11,045 nt of DNA from PALSA-607 sp036510735 (GTDB lineage: Bacteria; Actinomycetota; Actinomycetes; Acidothermales; Acidothermaceae), in the NCBI GenBank assembly GCA_036510735.1, contig DATCDK010000101.1, forward strand, positions 1-11,045, written 5' to 3'. A model generated the notes under the pieces. The model ran no database searches. It was given only the letters and a program-made list of their open reading frames with translations, and had not been told where the DNA came from. Both the position numbers and the translations under genes were made by a program. Shown in pieces: positions 1 to 7,051 of the stretch (positions are counted from its first letter, which is position 1; each line of letters starts with the position of its first letter).

Positions 1-127
1 CAGCCCTCACGACCCGGTCGACGATCTCGGTGATCTCCAGGTACGGATCGACCTGCGCTTTGACGCGCACGAGTTCGCCGTCCTTCTCCAGGCGCTCGAG
101 AAACTCGGGCAGGTCGGCGAAGCTCAT
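1..127 (-). CDS. ubiD: UbiD-family (de)carboxylase, N-terminal fragment
   Basis: The gene runs off the left edge, so only the first 42 codons and one further base are visible. The minus-strand ATG at 127-125 opens MSFADLPEFLERLEK, followed by a segment containing GELVRV and VDPYLEITEIVDRVVRA. This matches the amino terminus of UbiD-type decarboxylases, in which a 'L..FL..LE..GEL.R...VDP.LEI.EI.DR' pattern is typical. Known members use a prenylated flavin cofactor to decarboxylate the aromatic ring of menaquinone or ubiquinone precursors, among other aromatic acids. A menaquinone role is an inference from the respiratory-chain neighbours; the catalytic region is outside the window. The gene follows the lipoprotein gene by 48 bases on the same strand. 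I see no Shine-Dalgarno sequence before the ATG, and a -10-like GATACT ends six bases upstream, so the transcript may be leaderless. Confidence 0.82.
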   Translation of the reverse strand, partial: MSFADLPEFLERLEKDGELVRVKAQVDPYLEITEIVDRVVRA

Positions 128-133
128 AGATCA

Positions 134-139
134 AGTATC
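134..139 (-). promoter_or_regulatory. possible -10 element of a leaderless ubiD promoter
   Basis: On the minus strand the hexamer GATACT lies six bases before the ubiD ATG at 127, and no purine-rich ribosome binding site lies between. In actinobacteria a TANNNT-like -10 at this distance is typical of leaderless transcripts that begin at the start codon. I find no good TTGACA-like -35 at 16-18 bases upstream, so this call rests on one short motif and its position. Confidence 0.3.
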
Positions 140-175
140 GCGGGTCGCCCTGGGTTGGCGCCGTTCAGGCCAATT

Positions 176-898
176 TCAGCCGGACGCCGCGGGGGTGGCC
201 GGCCCCTCAGACGGCGGGGCAATGAGAGCGTCGATGGCGACTACGAGGTTCCCGAAGGATTCGCTGCCGCCTTCGAATCCCAACACGTAGCCGTTATCGA
301 TGCCCTGACAGCCGGTGTCGTTGTACCAGAGGTCGACATCCGCGCGATCGGGATAGCCGAGCACGATCAATGCGACGTGCCCAGGGTCACCACTTGGGCA
401 GCTGTACGAGCCGATCACAGGAGCGATGCTCGTAGCCGCGACAAGCGCAGACAACGAGGTCGCCTGGGCCGGCGTCAGCGAAACGGATCCGCGCAGATTA
501 GGCACCGGCATCGGCGCTGGGGTATCGACCTCGGTGTTCGCGCCCGGCGAGAAATACATAACGTTGTCGGTTGCGTAACGGCAGATGAGCCCGCGTGTGG
601 CACCGGTTGGTGCGAGTTCCTTCATCAGGGCGGGAGCTGCGGGGTTTTCGACGTCCGTGACCGCCCACGGCATCGTCGTCGGACACCCCTGGGCGACGGT
701 CAGCCGCAGGTGTTGGCCGGGCGGGGCAGAGAAAGCTGGAACGGGAAACGGCGACGAATAGCCGCCACCCCGCGCCGTCCCGGATGGGGTTGGAGAGATC
801 AGCGATCCGTTGGTCGTGGCCATGCGCGCACTCGCACACGCGACCAAGCCGGCAACGCCGAGCACGAGCGTCGCGATAGCCATGCGCGAGCGGTGCAT
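176..898 (-). CDS. predicted secreted lipoprotein, unknown function
   Basis: This encodes 240 residues. The amino terminus MHRSRMAIATLVLGVAGLVAC is a bacterial lipoprotein signal: charged start, hydrophobic stretch, lipobox LVAC, lipidated Cys21. The mature protein should be anchored on the outer face of the membrane. After a Ser/Pro/Gly-rich spacer (about 30-60) comes a domain of roughly 170 residues with four cysteines, C72, C106, C167 and C197, which could form two disulfides. Visible segments include LTVAQGC, RGLICRYATDN, LTPAQATSLSALV and a carboxyl-terminal part with WYNDTGCQGIDNGYVLGF. I do not recognise a named family. The start is well supported: AGGGGAGGT lies just upstream of the ATG with about five bases of spacing. 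The hairpin at 978-1008 separates it from the ccsB operon, so it probably has its own promoter, which I could not identify. A link to cytochrome assembly is possible but unsupported. Confidence 0.75.
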   Translation of the reverse strand: MHRSRMAIATLVLGVAGLVACASARMATTNGSLISPTPSGTARGGGYSSPFPVPAFSAPPGQHLRLTVAQGCPTTMPWAVTDVENPAAPALMKELAPTGATRGLICRYATDNVMYFSPGANTEVDTPAPMPVPNLRGSVSLTPAQATSLSALVAATSIAPVIGSYSCPSGDPGHVALIVLGYPDRADVDLWYNDTGCQGIDNGYVLGFEGGSESFGNLVVAIDALIAPPSEGPATPAASG

Positions 899-977
899 GC
901 CCCACCTCCCCTGTTGGGCATCAGACGCGCAGCGACCGACACCGGTTTCATGGGTGCATCCGACTGCTACAGACGGC

Positions 978-1008
978 GCGTTTACTGCCCTCCGGGGGCA
1001 GTAAACGC
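978..1008 (-). terminator. perfect 13-bp hairpin after ccsB
   Basis: GCGTTTACTGCCC (978-990) and its exact reverse complement GGGCAGTAAACGC (996-1008) flank a five-base loop (991-995). It begins 25 bases after the ccsB stop codon in the direction of transcription, the usual place for an operon-end terminator. No run of T follows on either strand, so it is not a classic intrinsic terminator. U-poor hairpins at gene ends are common in actinobacteria, where they may act in termination or 3'-end protection. A palindromic protein-binding site upstream of the lipoprotein gene is the main alternative. Confidence 0.6.
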
Positions 1009-1033
1009 TCAGGATGTCGGCATAGTGGGCGGG

Positions 1034-2047
1034 CTACACGCCGGCGTAGGAGTGCATGCCGCTGATGAAGATGTTCACGATGAAGAAGTTGAACAGGATC
1101 GACGTGAACCCGAGCATCGCGATGTAGGCAGCCTTGCGCCCGCGCCAGCCGGCCGTCGCACGAGCGTGCAGGTAGCCGGCGTAGATAACCCAGGTGATGA
1201 ACGCCCAGGTCTCCTTCGGGTCCCACTGCCAGTAGTGCCCCCAGGCGTACTCAGCCCAGATCGCGCCGGCGATGACCGCAAACGTCCAGACCGGGAACGC
1301 GAAAGCGTAGGCACGGTAGGCAGTGCGGTCGAGAACGGCCGGCGACGGCATGATCCTGGCCAGCCCCGAGAAACGCACTGGGCGGCCAGCAGCCGTCGCG
1401 GTTTCGTAGTGATCGGCGACCAGGAACATGGTGGTAGCCGCTGTCGCAACCGTGAACACTCCGGACGCAATGATGGCCGCGGTCACGTGGATCGCCAGCC
1501 AGTACGAGTGCAGCGCTGGCACCAGCGGCGCCGGAGCGACATAGAGCACCAGCACGGCGATGCCCAGGGCCAGCACCACAGGTGTCATGACGAACACGCC
1601 GAGGTAGCGCGCCGGCTGCCGCATCATGATCACCAAGAACGCGGTCACGGCGGTGAACGTCAGCGCCAGCGTGAACTCGTACATGTTGCCCCAGGGCAAC
1701 CGGTGTACCGAAAGGCCGCGGCTGACGATGGCGCCGAAATGGAACAGCCACCCGACGACGGTGGCGGCGATCGCGAACTGACCGGCGTGCGCCGAGATGA
1801 ACGAAGCACGGTCGGGCGGCGCAGGCGGTGGCGCGGTCGGAGCGGCGGCGTCGTCGGCGCGGGCCGCTCCGCCGACAAGAGCAGGGACGCGGACGTCGAG
1901 GCGTGCCGCTTTCTCGTCGGGAAGCTGCGGTGCGTGGTTACCGAAGGCGGAGTCGATTGCGTAGCCGAGGAAGCCAAGTGAGTAAGCCGCGATGCCACCG
2001 GCAATCAGTTCGTTCGACAACCTGGCAAGGCCGACATCGACACCCAC
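1034..2047 (-). CDS. ccsB: cytochrome c biogenesis protein CcsB (CcsA/CcmC-type heme handling)
   Basis: This 337-residue polytopic membrane protein is the heme-handling half of the System II cytochrome c synthetase. With ResB it carries heme to the outer face of the membrane and ligates it to apocytochrome c. The diagnostic tryptophan-rich WWD motif is at about 264-281 (WAEYAWGHYWQWDPKETW). Other family marks are LPWGNMYEF (about 117-125) and likely heme-ligand histidines at H103, H187, H294 and H332 (the last in the terminal MHSYAGV). An amino-terminal membrane segment (about 12-33) is followed by an Ala/Pro-rich loop (about 45-80) and then several more hydrophobic segments. The start is GTG at 2047: GGGAGGAC lies just upstream and the resB stop is three bases away, so translation is probably coupled. 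It is the last gene of the operon, and a hairpin follows. Mycobacterial homologues are annotated as either CcsA or CcsB. Confidence 0.93.
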   Translation of the reverse strand: MGVDVGLARLSNELIAGGIAAYSLGFLGYAIDSAFGNHAPQLPDEKAARLDVRVPALVGGAARADDAAAPTAPPPAPPDRASFISAHAGQFAIAATVVGWLFHFGAIVSRGLSVHRLPWGNMYEFTLALTFTAVTAFLVIMMRQPARYLGVFVMTPVVLALGIAVLVLYVAPAPLVPALHSYWLAIHVTAAIIASGVFTVATAATTMFLVADHYETATAAGRPVRFSGLARIMPSPAVLDRTAYRAYAFAFPVWTFAVIAGAIWAEYAWGHYWQWDPKETWAFITWVIYAGYLHARATAGWRGRKAAYIAMLGFTSILFNFFIVNIFISGMHSYAGV

Positions 2048-2050
2048 GGT

Positions 2051-3742
2051 TCAGTCCTCCCGAAGCTGTTCGACGGGCTCGTCCAACACCACACTCAGCC
2101 TATCGGCCACTGGCGGTAAGGCCCGCTGGAGAGCCGCGACCATGTCGGCGAATTCCTCGTCGAAGCCACCGCTTGCATCAGTTCTGGTCAAGCCACCGAC
2201 CTCGACCAAGGTACGCCCAGGGTGTTCGTGATCTTGAGGCACCGCCCTCACCCAGAACCGGCGGCGGCGCACCCGCAACGACAGCAGCAATCCGGCGACC
2301 ATGAAACCCACGGAGACCAGGACGACGCCCTTGCCGGGGTCGCGGCTGATCTGGAAGGTCGCCCACTGGGAGAACCCGACAAACGTCACGCTGCCCTGCC
2401 CGTTCGGCAACGTCAGCGTCTGGCCCGGCGCCATTTGGGTGGTCGCCAGGAGCTTCATGTTCGTCGTGTCGAGCGTGTACACAGACTGCGGGACGCCGCT
2501 GTCGAGGCCTAGGTTCCCGGCGTAGACGCCGATGACGACGACGGGGTTGTCCGGCGCAGGGAAGACGGAGACCGGCCGGCCGCTTGGATCGTCGACCGCC
2601 GACGGCAGGAAGAAGCCGGTGATGCCGAGTTGCTGCGGGACCGCGTCGGGGAGTTTCACAACACCTTGTGACTCGAACGTGCTGCCCTGAGGCAGGAACG
2701 GTGTTACCTGGTCAAAGACCTGCCCCGATCCGTCGGTCACTCGAAAGTGCGGCGCGTAGCCGTGGCCGACGAGATAGACGTTCGCGCCACCCGAGCTCAG
2801 TGGGTGGTTCACGGTGATGTCGTCATTGCGTAGCGGCGCGTTCGGGTTCGGCTGCCAGGTGATGTGCGCGTCGAAGCTGTTCGCCGCTCCCCGCGTCGCT
2901 CCCGTGCGCTCGTAGGTGGCATCGAACGAGTTCAGGGTGAACGAGAACGGCGGGAGACTCGTGCGGTTCACCAGGTCGCCGAGCTTCAGCTCGTCATAGG
3001 CAATGGCGGTATCGGAGAAGCCGGTGTGTTCCGTCACGAGCACCGTGCCGGTGAAGCCGAAGTTCGACGACACCGCGATGCCCACCAACACCACGAGCAG
3101 CGACAGATGGAACACCAGGTTGCCGGTCTCGCGCAGGTGCCCCTTCTCCGCAGCCACGCTCGTCGATGCAGCGTCGGACCGAAAGCGCTTTGAACGAAGC
3201 AACCCGTACGACGCGGCAACGACGTCGCTGGCCGGCACTGCCGTCGTCCAACTCGTGAAATACGGCAATCGGCCAAGGTTGCGCGGCGCAACAGGCGGCC
3301 GTGCACGCATCGCGCGTATGTGGCGGCGACTGCGCGGGATGACGCAACCCGCGAGAGAAATGAACAGCAACAAGTAAACGGCCGCGAACCACGGCGAGCC
3401 GAAAACGTCGAAGCCACCGATCGCGTTGATGATCGGCGCGAGCGTCGGGTGCGCGACGTAGTACTGACGCACCCGCAGCGGGTTGCTCGCGTGTTGCGGA
3501 AGCACGCTTCCCGGTACCGCCGCGAGGGCGAGCAGGAACAGCAGTATCAGTGCCGTCCGCATGGACGTCAGCGAGTACCAAGCCCACCGCAACCAGCCCA
3601 GCACCGACGTCGCCGTTGAACGTCCACCACGTTGACGAGTGCCGAGCTCGTCTTGCTCGACCGATTCCTCGCGTTCGAGCGGCGCTGTGTCGAGTTTCGA
3701 GGCGGCTGCGACATCGTCGACGTCGGTGGGGATTTCACTCAT
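2051..3742 (-). CDS. resB: cytochrome c biogenesis protein ResB (Ccs1)
   Basis: This encodes 563 residues from the chosen ATG at 3742. ResB is the partner of CcsB in System II and presents apocytochrome c and heme for ligation outside the membrane. The cytoplasmic amino terminus (1-55) is charged and acidic. Membrane segments are at about 61-83 (MRTALILLFLLALAAVPGS), 118-137 and 208-228 (NLVFHLSLLVVLVGIAV, with the conserved H212). A large extracytoplasmic domain (about 230-470) follows, then a fourth membrane segment (472-490) and a cytoplasmic tail. Four segments around a big outer domain is the usual ResB plan. The start was chosen because ATG 3742 follows the ccdA stop in the arrangement TGA-C-ATG. 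The frame stays open upstream to an ATG at 3808, but that would extend the protein into ccdA with a Cys/Arg-rich stretch unlike the family. Confidence 0.92.
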   Translation of the reverse strand: MSEIPTDVDDVAAASKLDTAPLEREESVEQDELGTRQRGGRSTATSVLGWLRWAWYSLTSMRTALILLFLLALAAVPGSVLPQHASNPLRVRQYYVAHPTLAPIINAIGGFDVFGSPWFAAVYLLLFISLAGCVIPRSRRHIRAMRARPPVAPRNLGRLPYFTSWTTAVPASDVVAASYGLLRSKRFRSDAASTSVAAEKGHLRETGNLVFHLSLLVVLVGIAVSSNFGFTGTVLVTEHTGFSDTAIAYDELKLGDLVNRTSLPPFSFTLNSFDATYERTGATRGAANSFDAHITWQPNPNAPLRNDDITVNHPLSSGGANVYLVGHGYAPHFRVTDGSGQVFDQVTPFLPQGSTFESQGVVKLPDAVPQQLGITGFFLPSAVDDPSGRPVSVFPAPDNPVVVIGVYAGNLGLDSGVPQSVYTLDTTNMKLLATTQMAPGQTLTLPNGQGSVTFVGFSQWATFQISRDPGKGVVLVSVGFMVAGLLLSLRVRRRRFWVRAVPQDHEHPGRTLVEVGGLTRTDASGGFDEEFADMVAALQRALPPVADRLSVVLDEPVEQLRED

Positions 3743-3743
3743 G

Positions 3744-4517
3744 TCACACCGCCGGCACGTAGCCGGTGATCGTCGATTGCAGATCGCCGACCAGGGTGTG
3801 CCACGCACCGGTGACCAGGAGCACGCCGACGATGATCAGCATCGCGCCGCCGATTCTGGTGACTAGTGCGTAGTGGCGCTTGACAATGCCGAGGACGCCC
3901 ACTGCGCGACGAAACGCGAGCGCGGTAGCGATGAACGGCAGGCCGAGACCAAGGCAATAGGCAAGCGTGAGCAACGCACCCTGTGTCGCACTCGATCCTT
4001 GATACGCCAGGAACTGAACCGCGCCCAGCGTCGGCCCGATGCACGGCGTCCAGCCGACTCCGAACATGAACCCGAGGATCGGAGCGCCGGCAATTCCGGC
4101 GGCTGGCAGCCGGTGGAATCGAGCCTCGCGTTGCAGTCCTGGGATCAGACCCATGAAGACCAACCCGAGGGCAATGATGACAACGCCGAGGATGCGATCG
4201 ATCAGCTCAGAGTGGGCGCGGATGTTTGCTCCCGCGTATCCGAAGAGCGTTCCGGAGATGACAAATACGACGGAGAATCCAAGCACGAATAACAGCGCGC
4301 CGAGAAGCACCCGACCGCGGCCGCTACCTCGCGCATCGTCGATGTCTGCGCCGCTCAGACCGGTGATGTAGGAGAGGTAGCCGGGCACGAGCGGCACGAC
4401 GCAGGGAGACAGGAACGACACCACACCAGCAATCAGCGCCACCGGTAGTGCCAACAACAACGGACCGGTCAACACGGTGTGTTGAAAGGAGCTACCAACC
4501 GACGCGACGACCATCAT
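3744..4517 (-). CDS. ccdA: CcdA-type thiol-disulfide transmembrane reductant carrier
   Basis: This 257-residue protein belongs to the CcdA / DsbD transmembrane-domain family. It takes electrons from cytoplasmic thioredoxin and passes them across the membrane to extracytoplasmic thioredoxin-like proteins such as ResA. The two conserved redox cysteines are visible: C39 in SFLSPCVVPLVPGY and C159 in GVGWTPCIGPTLGA, each beside the family's conserved prolines. About six hydrophobic segments can be traced (roughly 20-50, 68-95, 108-128, 145-170, 182-203, 218-240), as expected for the family. The start ATG at 4517 overlaps the resA stop as ATGA, a four-base overlap; the next codon is also ATG. The gene's TGA is one base from the resB ATG. 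Its place between resA and resB fits the reductive branch of cytochrome c maturation. Confidence 0.94.
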   Translation of the reverse strand: MMVVASVGSSFQHTVLTGPLLLALPVALIAGVVSFLSPCVVPLVPGYLSYITGLSGADIDDARGSGRGRVLLGALLFVLGFSVVFVISGTLFGYAGANIRAHSELIDRILGVVIIALGLVFMGLIPGLQREARFHRLPAAGIAGAPILGFMFGVGWTPCIGPTLGAVQFLAYQGSSATQGALLTLAYCLGLGLPFIATALAFRRAVGVLGIVKRHYALVTRIGGAMLIIVGVLLVTGAWHTLVGDLQSTITGYVPAV

Positions 4518-5104
4518 GTCGACGCCTGCGCTGCTACCTGTTTCACAACAGTCAGCAACTGCGTGTACGTCATCTCTCCAAGGCCGCGTGCAGCGATGCG
4601 ACCTTGCCGATCGATCACGATCGTCGTCGGCGGCGTCTCAACACCGGTGCTGCGAAAGTCGAGGGCGATGCGCGATGCCTGGTCGGAGAAACTCGGATAG
4701 TCGATGTGATGAGTCGTCTCGAAACGGACGCCGTCCGAGACGCCGTTCTCTCTGATGTCGACGCCGACAAACTGCACGCCCGATGCTCGGGTGTCGGTGT
4801 AGACCTGCTCAAGCGCAGCAGCCTCACTTCGACAGGGCGGGCACCACGACGCCCAGAAGTTGAGCACGACCACCTTGCCGGCGTACTGCGACAGCGCAAG
4901 TGGCTGACTGCCGAGGTCGGTGCCCGAGACAGTCGGTGCCAGCTTGCGATGGCCAGGCGCATAGACAGTCATGACGCCGACGCCGTTGAGCGCGATGTAG
5001 TTGGTTTGCTGGTCGTTGGTCGCGGACGCCGACGTCGAGCACCCGCTGAGACCAAACACGATGGCAATCACGACGGGCACGGCAATCATGCGAAGCGATC
5101 GCAC
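4514..5104 (-). CDS. resA: ResA/TlpA-like thiol-disulfide oxidoreductase, lipoprotein
   Basis: Read from GTG 5104, this is a 196-residue membrane-anchored thioredoxin-fold protein. The start MRSLRMIAVPVVIAIVFGLSGC is a lipoprotein signal with lipobox LSGC (Cys22). The thioredoxin domain has NFWASWCPPC (active-site C88 and C91), VGVDIREN, and the cis-proline region TPPTTIVID (about P159). ResA proteins reduce the CXXCH disulfide of apocytochrome c before heme attachment, with electrons from CcdA, which is encoded next. I chose the GTG because it sits one base after the phosphatase stop (TGA-C-GTG), the same junction as ccdA/resB, and places the signal peptide at the start. Alternatives are an internal ATG at 5089 and an ATG at 5182, which would overlap the phosphatase by 77 bases and put an extra 26 residues before the signal. 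The exact start is therefore less certain than the gene. Confidence 0.9.
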   Translation of the reverse strand: MRSLRMIAVPVVIAIVFGLSGCSTSASATNDQQTNYIALNGVGVMTVYAPGHRKLAPTVSGTDLGSQPLALSQYAGKVVVLNFWASWCPPCRSEAAALEQVYTDTRASGVQFVGVDIRENGVSDGVRFETTHHIDYPSFSDQASRIALDFRSTGVETPPTTIVIDRQGRIAARGLGEMTYTQLLTVVKQVAAQAST

Positions 5105-5105
5105 G

Positions 5106-5741
5106 TCAGGCGCCCGCGACCTGACCGACACCGGCGTGGCCAGACGGCTCGGTGTAATCAACGCTGACGATCGTGTTGCCATCGAACGTGAAACTCGTCA
5201 GGCTGCCGAGCGCACACTGACGGCGTCGCGGGTCGTGCCAGAGGCGCTGACCTGCCACCTCTCGGCGTGCAGTCCAGATCGGCAACTGGTGGCTCACGCA
5301 GATCGCTTCGTGACCGCGCGCAGCGTCGCGCGCGCTCGCGACTGCGGCGAGCACTCGCGCCGCGATTTCGCGGTACGGCTCCCCCCACGAGGGCCGAAAG
5401 GGATTCGTTAGGTATCGCCAATGGGCGGGGCGGCGAAGTGAACCGTCGCCGACGCCGAACGTCAAGCCCTGGAACACATTCGCGGCCTCGATGAGTCGCG
5501 CGTCGATACCGATCGCGAGGTCGAACTGTTCTGCCACCGGTGTCGCAGTTTCGATCGCGCGCTCCAACGGCGACGAGATCACCGCGACGATGTCGCGTTC
5601 GGCGACCGCGGCGGCAGCCCGCTTCGCCATCGCCTGGCCCGCGTCGGTCAGGTGAAATCCCGACAAGCACCCATAGAGAACGTGCTCCGGGTTGTTCACC
5701 TCACCATGGCGCAGCAGATGGACGACGGTGCGCTCGCTCAT
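5106..5741 (-). CDS. histidine phosphatase superfamily protein (phosphoglycerate mutase-like)
   Basis: This is a 211-residue cytoplasmic protein of the histidine phosphatase fold. The catalytic LLRHGEV (H12, the expected phospho-acceptor, with R11) is followed by SSPLERAIETA (R61), an acidic residue in LIEAANVFQG (E85) and the second histidine in CVSHQLPIW (H151). Together these make up the usual active-site set. The substrate cannot be read from sequence. Although often annotated as phosphoglycerate mutase, the length and divergent middle make a small-molecule phosphatase more likely. Its ATG overlaps the hemL stop as ATGA (four bases), and its TGA is one base before the chosen resA start, so it is embedded in the heme/cytochrome operon. 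The same position is kept in mycobacteria, but I know of no proven role in heme or cytochrome assembly. Confidence 0.9.
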   Translation of the reverse strand: MSERTVVHLLRHGEVNNPEHVLYGCLSGFHLTDAGQAMAKRAAAAVAERDIVAVISSPLERAIETATPVAEQFDLAIGIDARLIEAANVFQGLTFGVGDGSLRRPAHWRYLTNPFRPSWGEPYREIAARVLAAVASARDAARGHEAICVSHQLPIWTARREVAGQRLWHDPRRRQCALGSLTSFTFDGNTIVSVDYTEPSGHAGVGQVAGA

Positions 5742-7051
5742 GCGCCGACCTCCGGTCGCGAGCTCGCAGCGGCTCGCGCTGCGTGCGGCAACGCGTCGGC
5801 GATCCGTTCGATCGCGGCGTCATCGTGGGCGGCAGACACAAACCAAGCTTCGAAGGCGGACGGCGGGGCGTACACGCCGCGCTCGAGCAACGCGTGGAAG
5901 AAGGCGGCGTAGCGCCACGACTCTTGTGCCCGCGCATCGTCGAAGTTCACGACGTCGCGATCGGTGAAGAACAAAGAGAACAGGTTGCCCGCGTACTGCA
6001 GGCGATGTGCGACGCCCGCCTCAGTGAGGGCCGCCGAGGCCAGCGCGCCGACCGTCGTAGCAGTCGCGTCGATATGGGCGTAGACCTGCGGCGTGCACGC
6101 CCGCAGTGTCGCGAGTCCGGCAGCGGTGGCGAGCGGATTTCCCGACAGTGTGCCGGCTTGGTAGACGGGCCCGGCAGGCGCCAGCCTCGCCATGATGTCC
6201 GCGCGACCTCCGAATGCGGCCGCTGGCAGTCCCCCGCCCATGACCTTGCCGAAGGTGAGGAGGTCGGCGTCGACGCCGTCGATGCCGTGCCAACCGGTCG
6301 CCGAGACCCGGAAGCCAGTCATGACCTCGTCGATGATGAGCAACGCGCCGTGCCGGTGCGCGAGCTCGCGCAGCCCAGCGTTAAAGCCGGCCGCCGGCGC
6401 GACGACACCCATGTTCGCGGCCGCGGCCTCGGTGATGATGCAGGCAACCTGCTCCCCATAGACGTTGAACGCCGCGTCGACGGCAGCGAGGTCGTTGTAC
6501 GGCAACACGATCGTGTCGGCCGCGGACGCTCCGGTAACTCCAGGTGAGTCGGGTAAGGCGAGGGTCGCTACTCCCGAGCCGGCGGCAGCGAGCAGCGCGT
6601 CGACGTGGCCGTGGTAGCAACCGGCAAACTTCACGACCTTCGACCGGCCGGTGAAGCCGCGCGCCAATCGAAGGGCACTCATGGTGGCCTCGGTCCCCGA
6701 ACTGACCAGCCGTACCTGCTCGACTGGCCCTACCCGCGCCACGATCGCCTCAGCGAGCTCGACTTCGCCGGCTGTCGGCGTCCCGAAGCTTGTCCCTTTG
6801 CTCGCAGCTGCAGTGATCGCCTCGATCACGCTTGGGTACGCGTGCCCGAGCACCATTGGACCCCACGAGCACACCAGGTCGACGTATTGGCCGCCATCGA
6901 CGTCGACGAGATAGGGGCCGTGACCGCTGGCCATGAAACGCGGCGTGCCTCCAACTCCGCGAAACGCCCGCACCGGCGAGTTCACCCCACCGGGCGTCAC
7001 CGCCAGGGCGCGGTCGAACAGGGTCTGTGAGGTGGCGTCGGTAGCAGTCAC
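5738..7051 (-). CDS. hemL: glutamate-1-semialdehyde 2,1-aminomutase
   Basis: This encodes 437 residues, the normal family length. HemL is a cytoplasmic pyridoxal-phosphate enzyme that converts glutamate-1-semialdehyde to 5-aminolevulinate, the last step of the C5 route into heme synthesis. The amino terminus has TPGGVNSPVRAF, typical of the family. Other marks are VSSGTEATMSALRLAR (phosphate-binding loop, about 117-131), CYHGHVD (145-151), LLIIDEVMTGFR (D241 binds the pyridine nitrogen), LLTFGKVMGGGLP (K269, the Schiff-base lysine) and GTLSGNPLA (300-308). The segment usually written EPVAGNMG reads EAAAANMG here; from memory, actinobacterial copies often vary there, so I do not read it as loss of function. 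The start is GTG at 7051, with GGGAGA about nine bases upstream. It is the first gene of the operon, so the operon promoter should lie in 7052-7310. Confidence 0.95.
   Translation of the reverse strand: MTATDATSQTLFDRALAVTPGGVNSPVRAFRGVGGTPRFMASGHGPYLVDVDGGQYVDLVCSWGPMVLGHAYPSVIEAITAAASKGTSFGTPTAGEVELAEAIVARVGPVEQVRLVSSGTEATMSALRLARGFTGRSKVVKFAGCYHGHVDALLAAAGSGVATLALPDSPGVTGASAADTIVLPYNDLAAVDAAFNVYGEQVACIITEAAAANMGVVAPAAGFNAGLRELAHRHGALLIIDEVMTGFRVSATGWHGIDGVDADLLTFGKVMGGGLPAAAFGGRADIMARLAPAGPVYQAGTLSGNPLATAAGLATLRACTPQVYAHIDATATTVGALASAALTEAGVAHRLQYAGNLFSLFFTDRDVVNFDDARAQESWRYAAFFHALLERGVYAPPSAFEAWFVSAAHDDAAIERIADALPHAARAAASSRPEVGA

Noticed and set aside
155..1981. Plus-strand open frame of about 608 codons opposite the lipoprotein and ccsB genes
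   Set aside because: It is rich in Arg, Gly and His with no recognisable domain, and it runs antisense to two genes with clear signal-peptide and WWD-motif evidence. Long antisense frames are usual in GC-rich DNA.
3743..3808. Upstream extension of resB to ATG 3808
   Set aside because: It would overlap ccdA by 65 bases and add 22 Cys/Arg-rich residues. ATG 3742 sits directly after the ccdA stop and gives a normal ResB amino terminus.
5105..5182. Longer resA start at ATG 5182
   Set aside because: It would overlap the phosphatase by 77 bases and place 26 residues before an otherwise standard lipoprotein signal. GTG 5104 matches the junction pattern of the operon.
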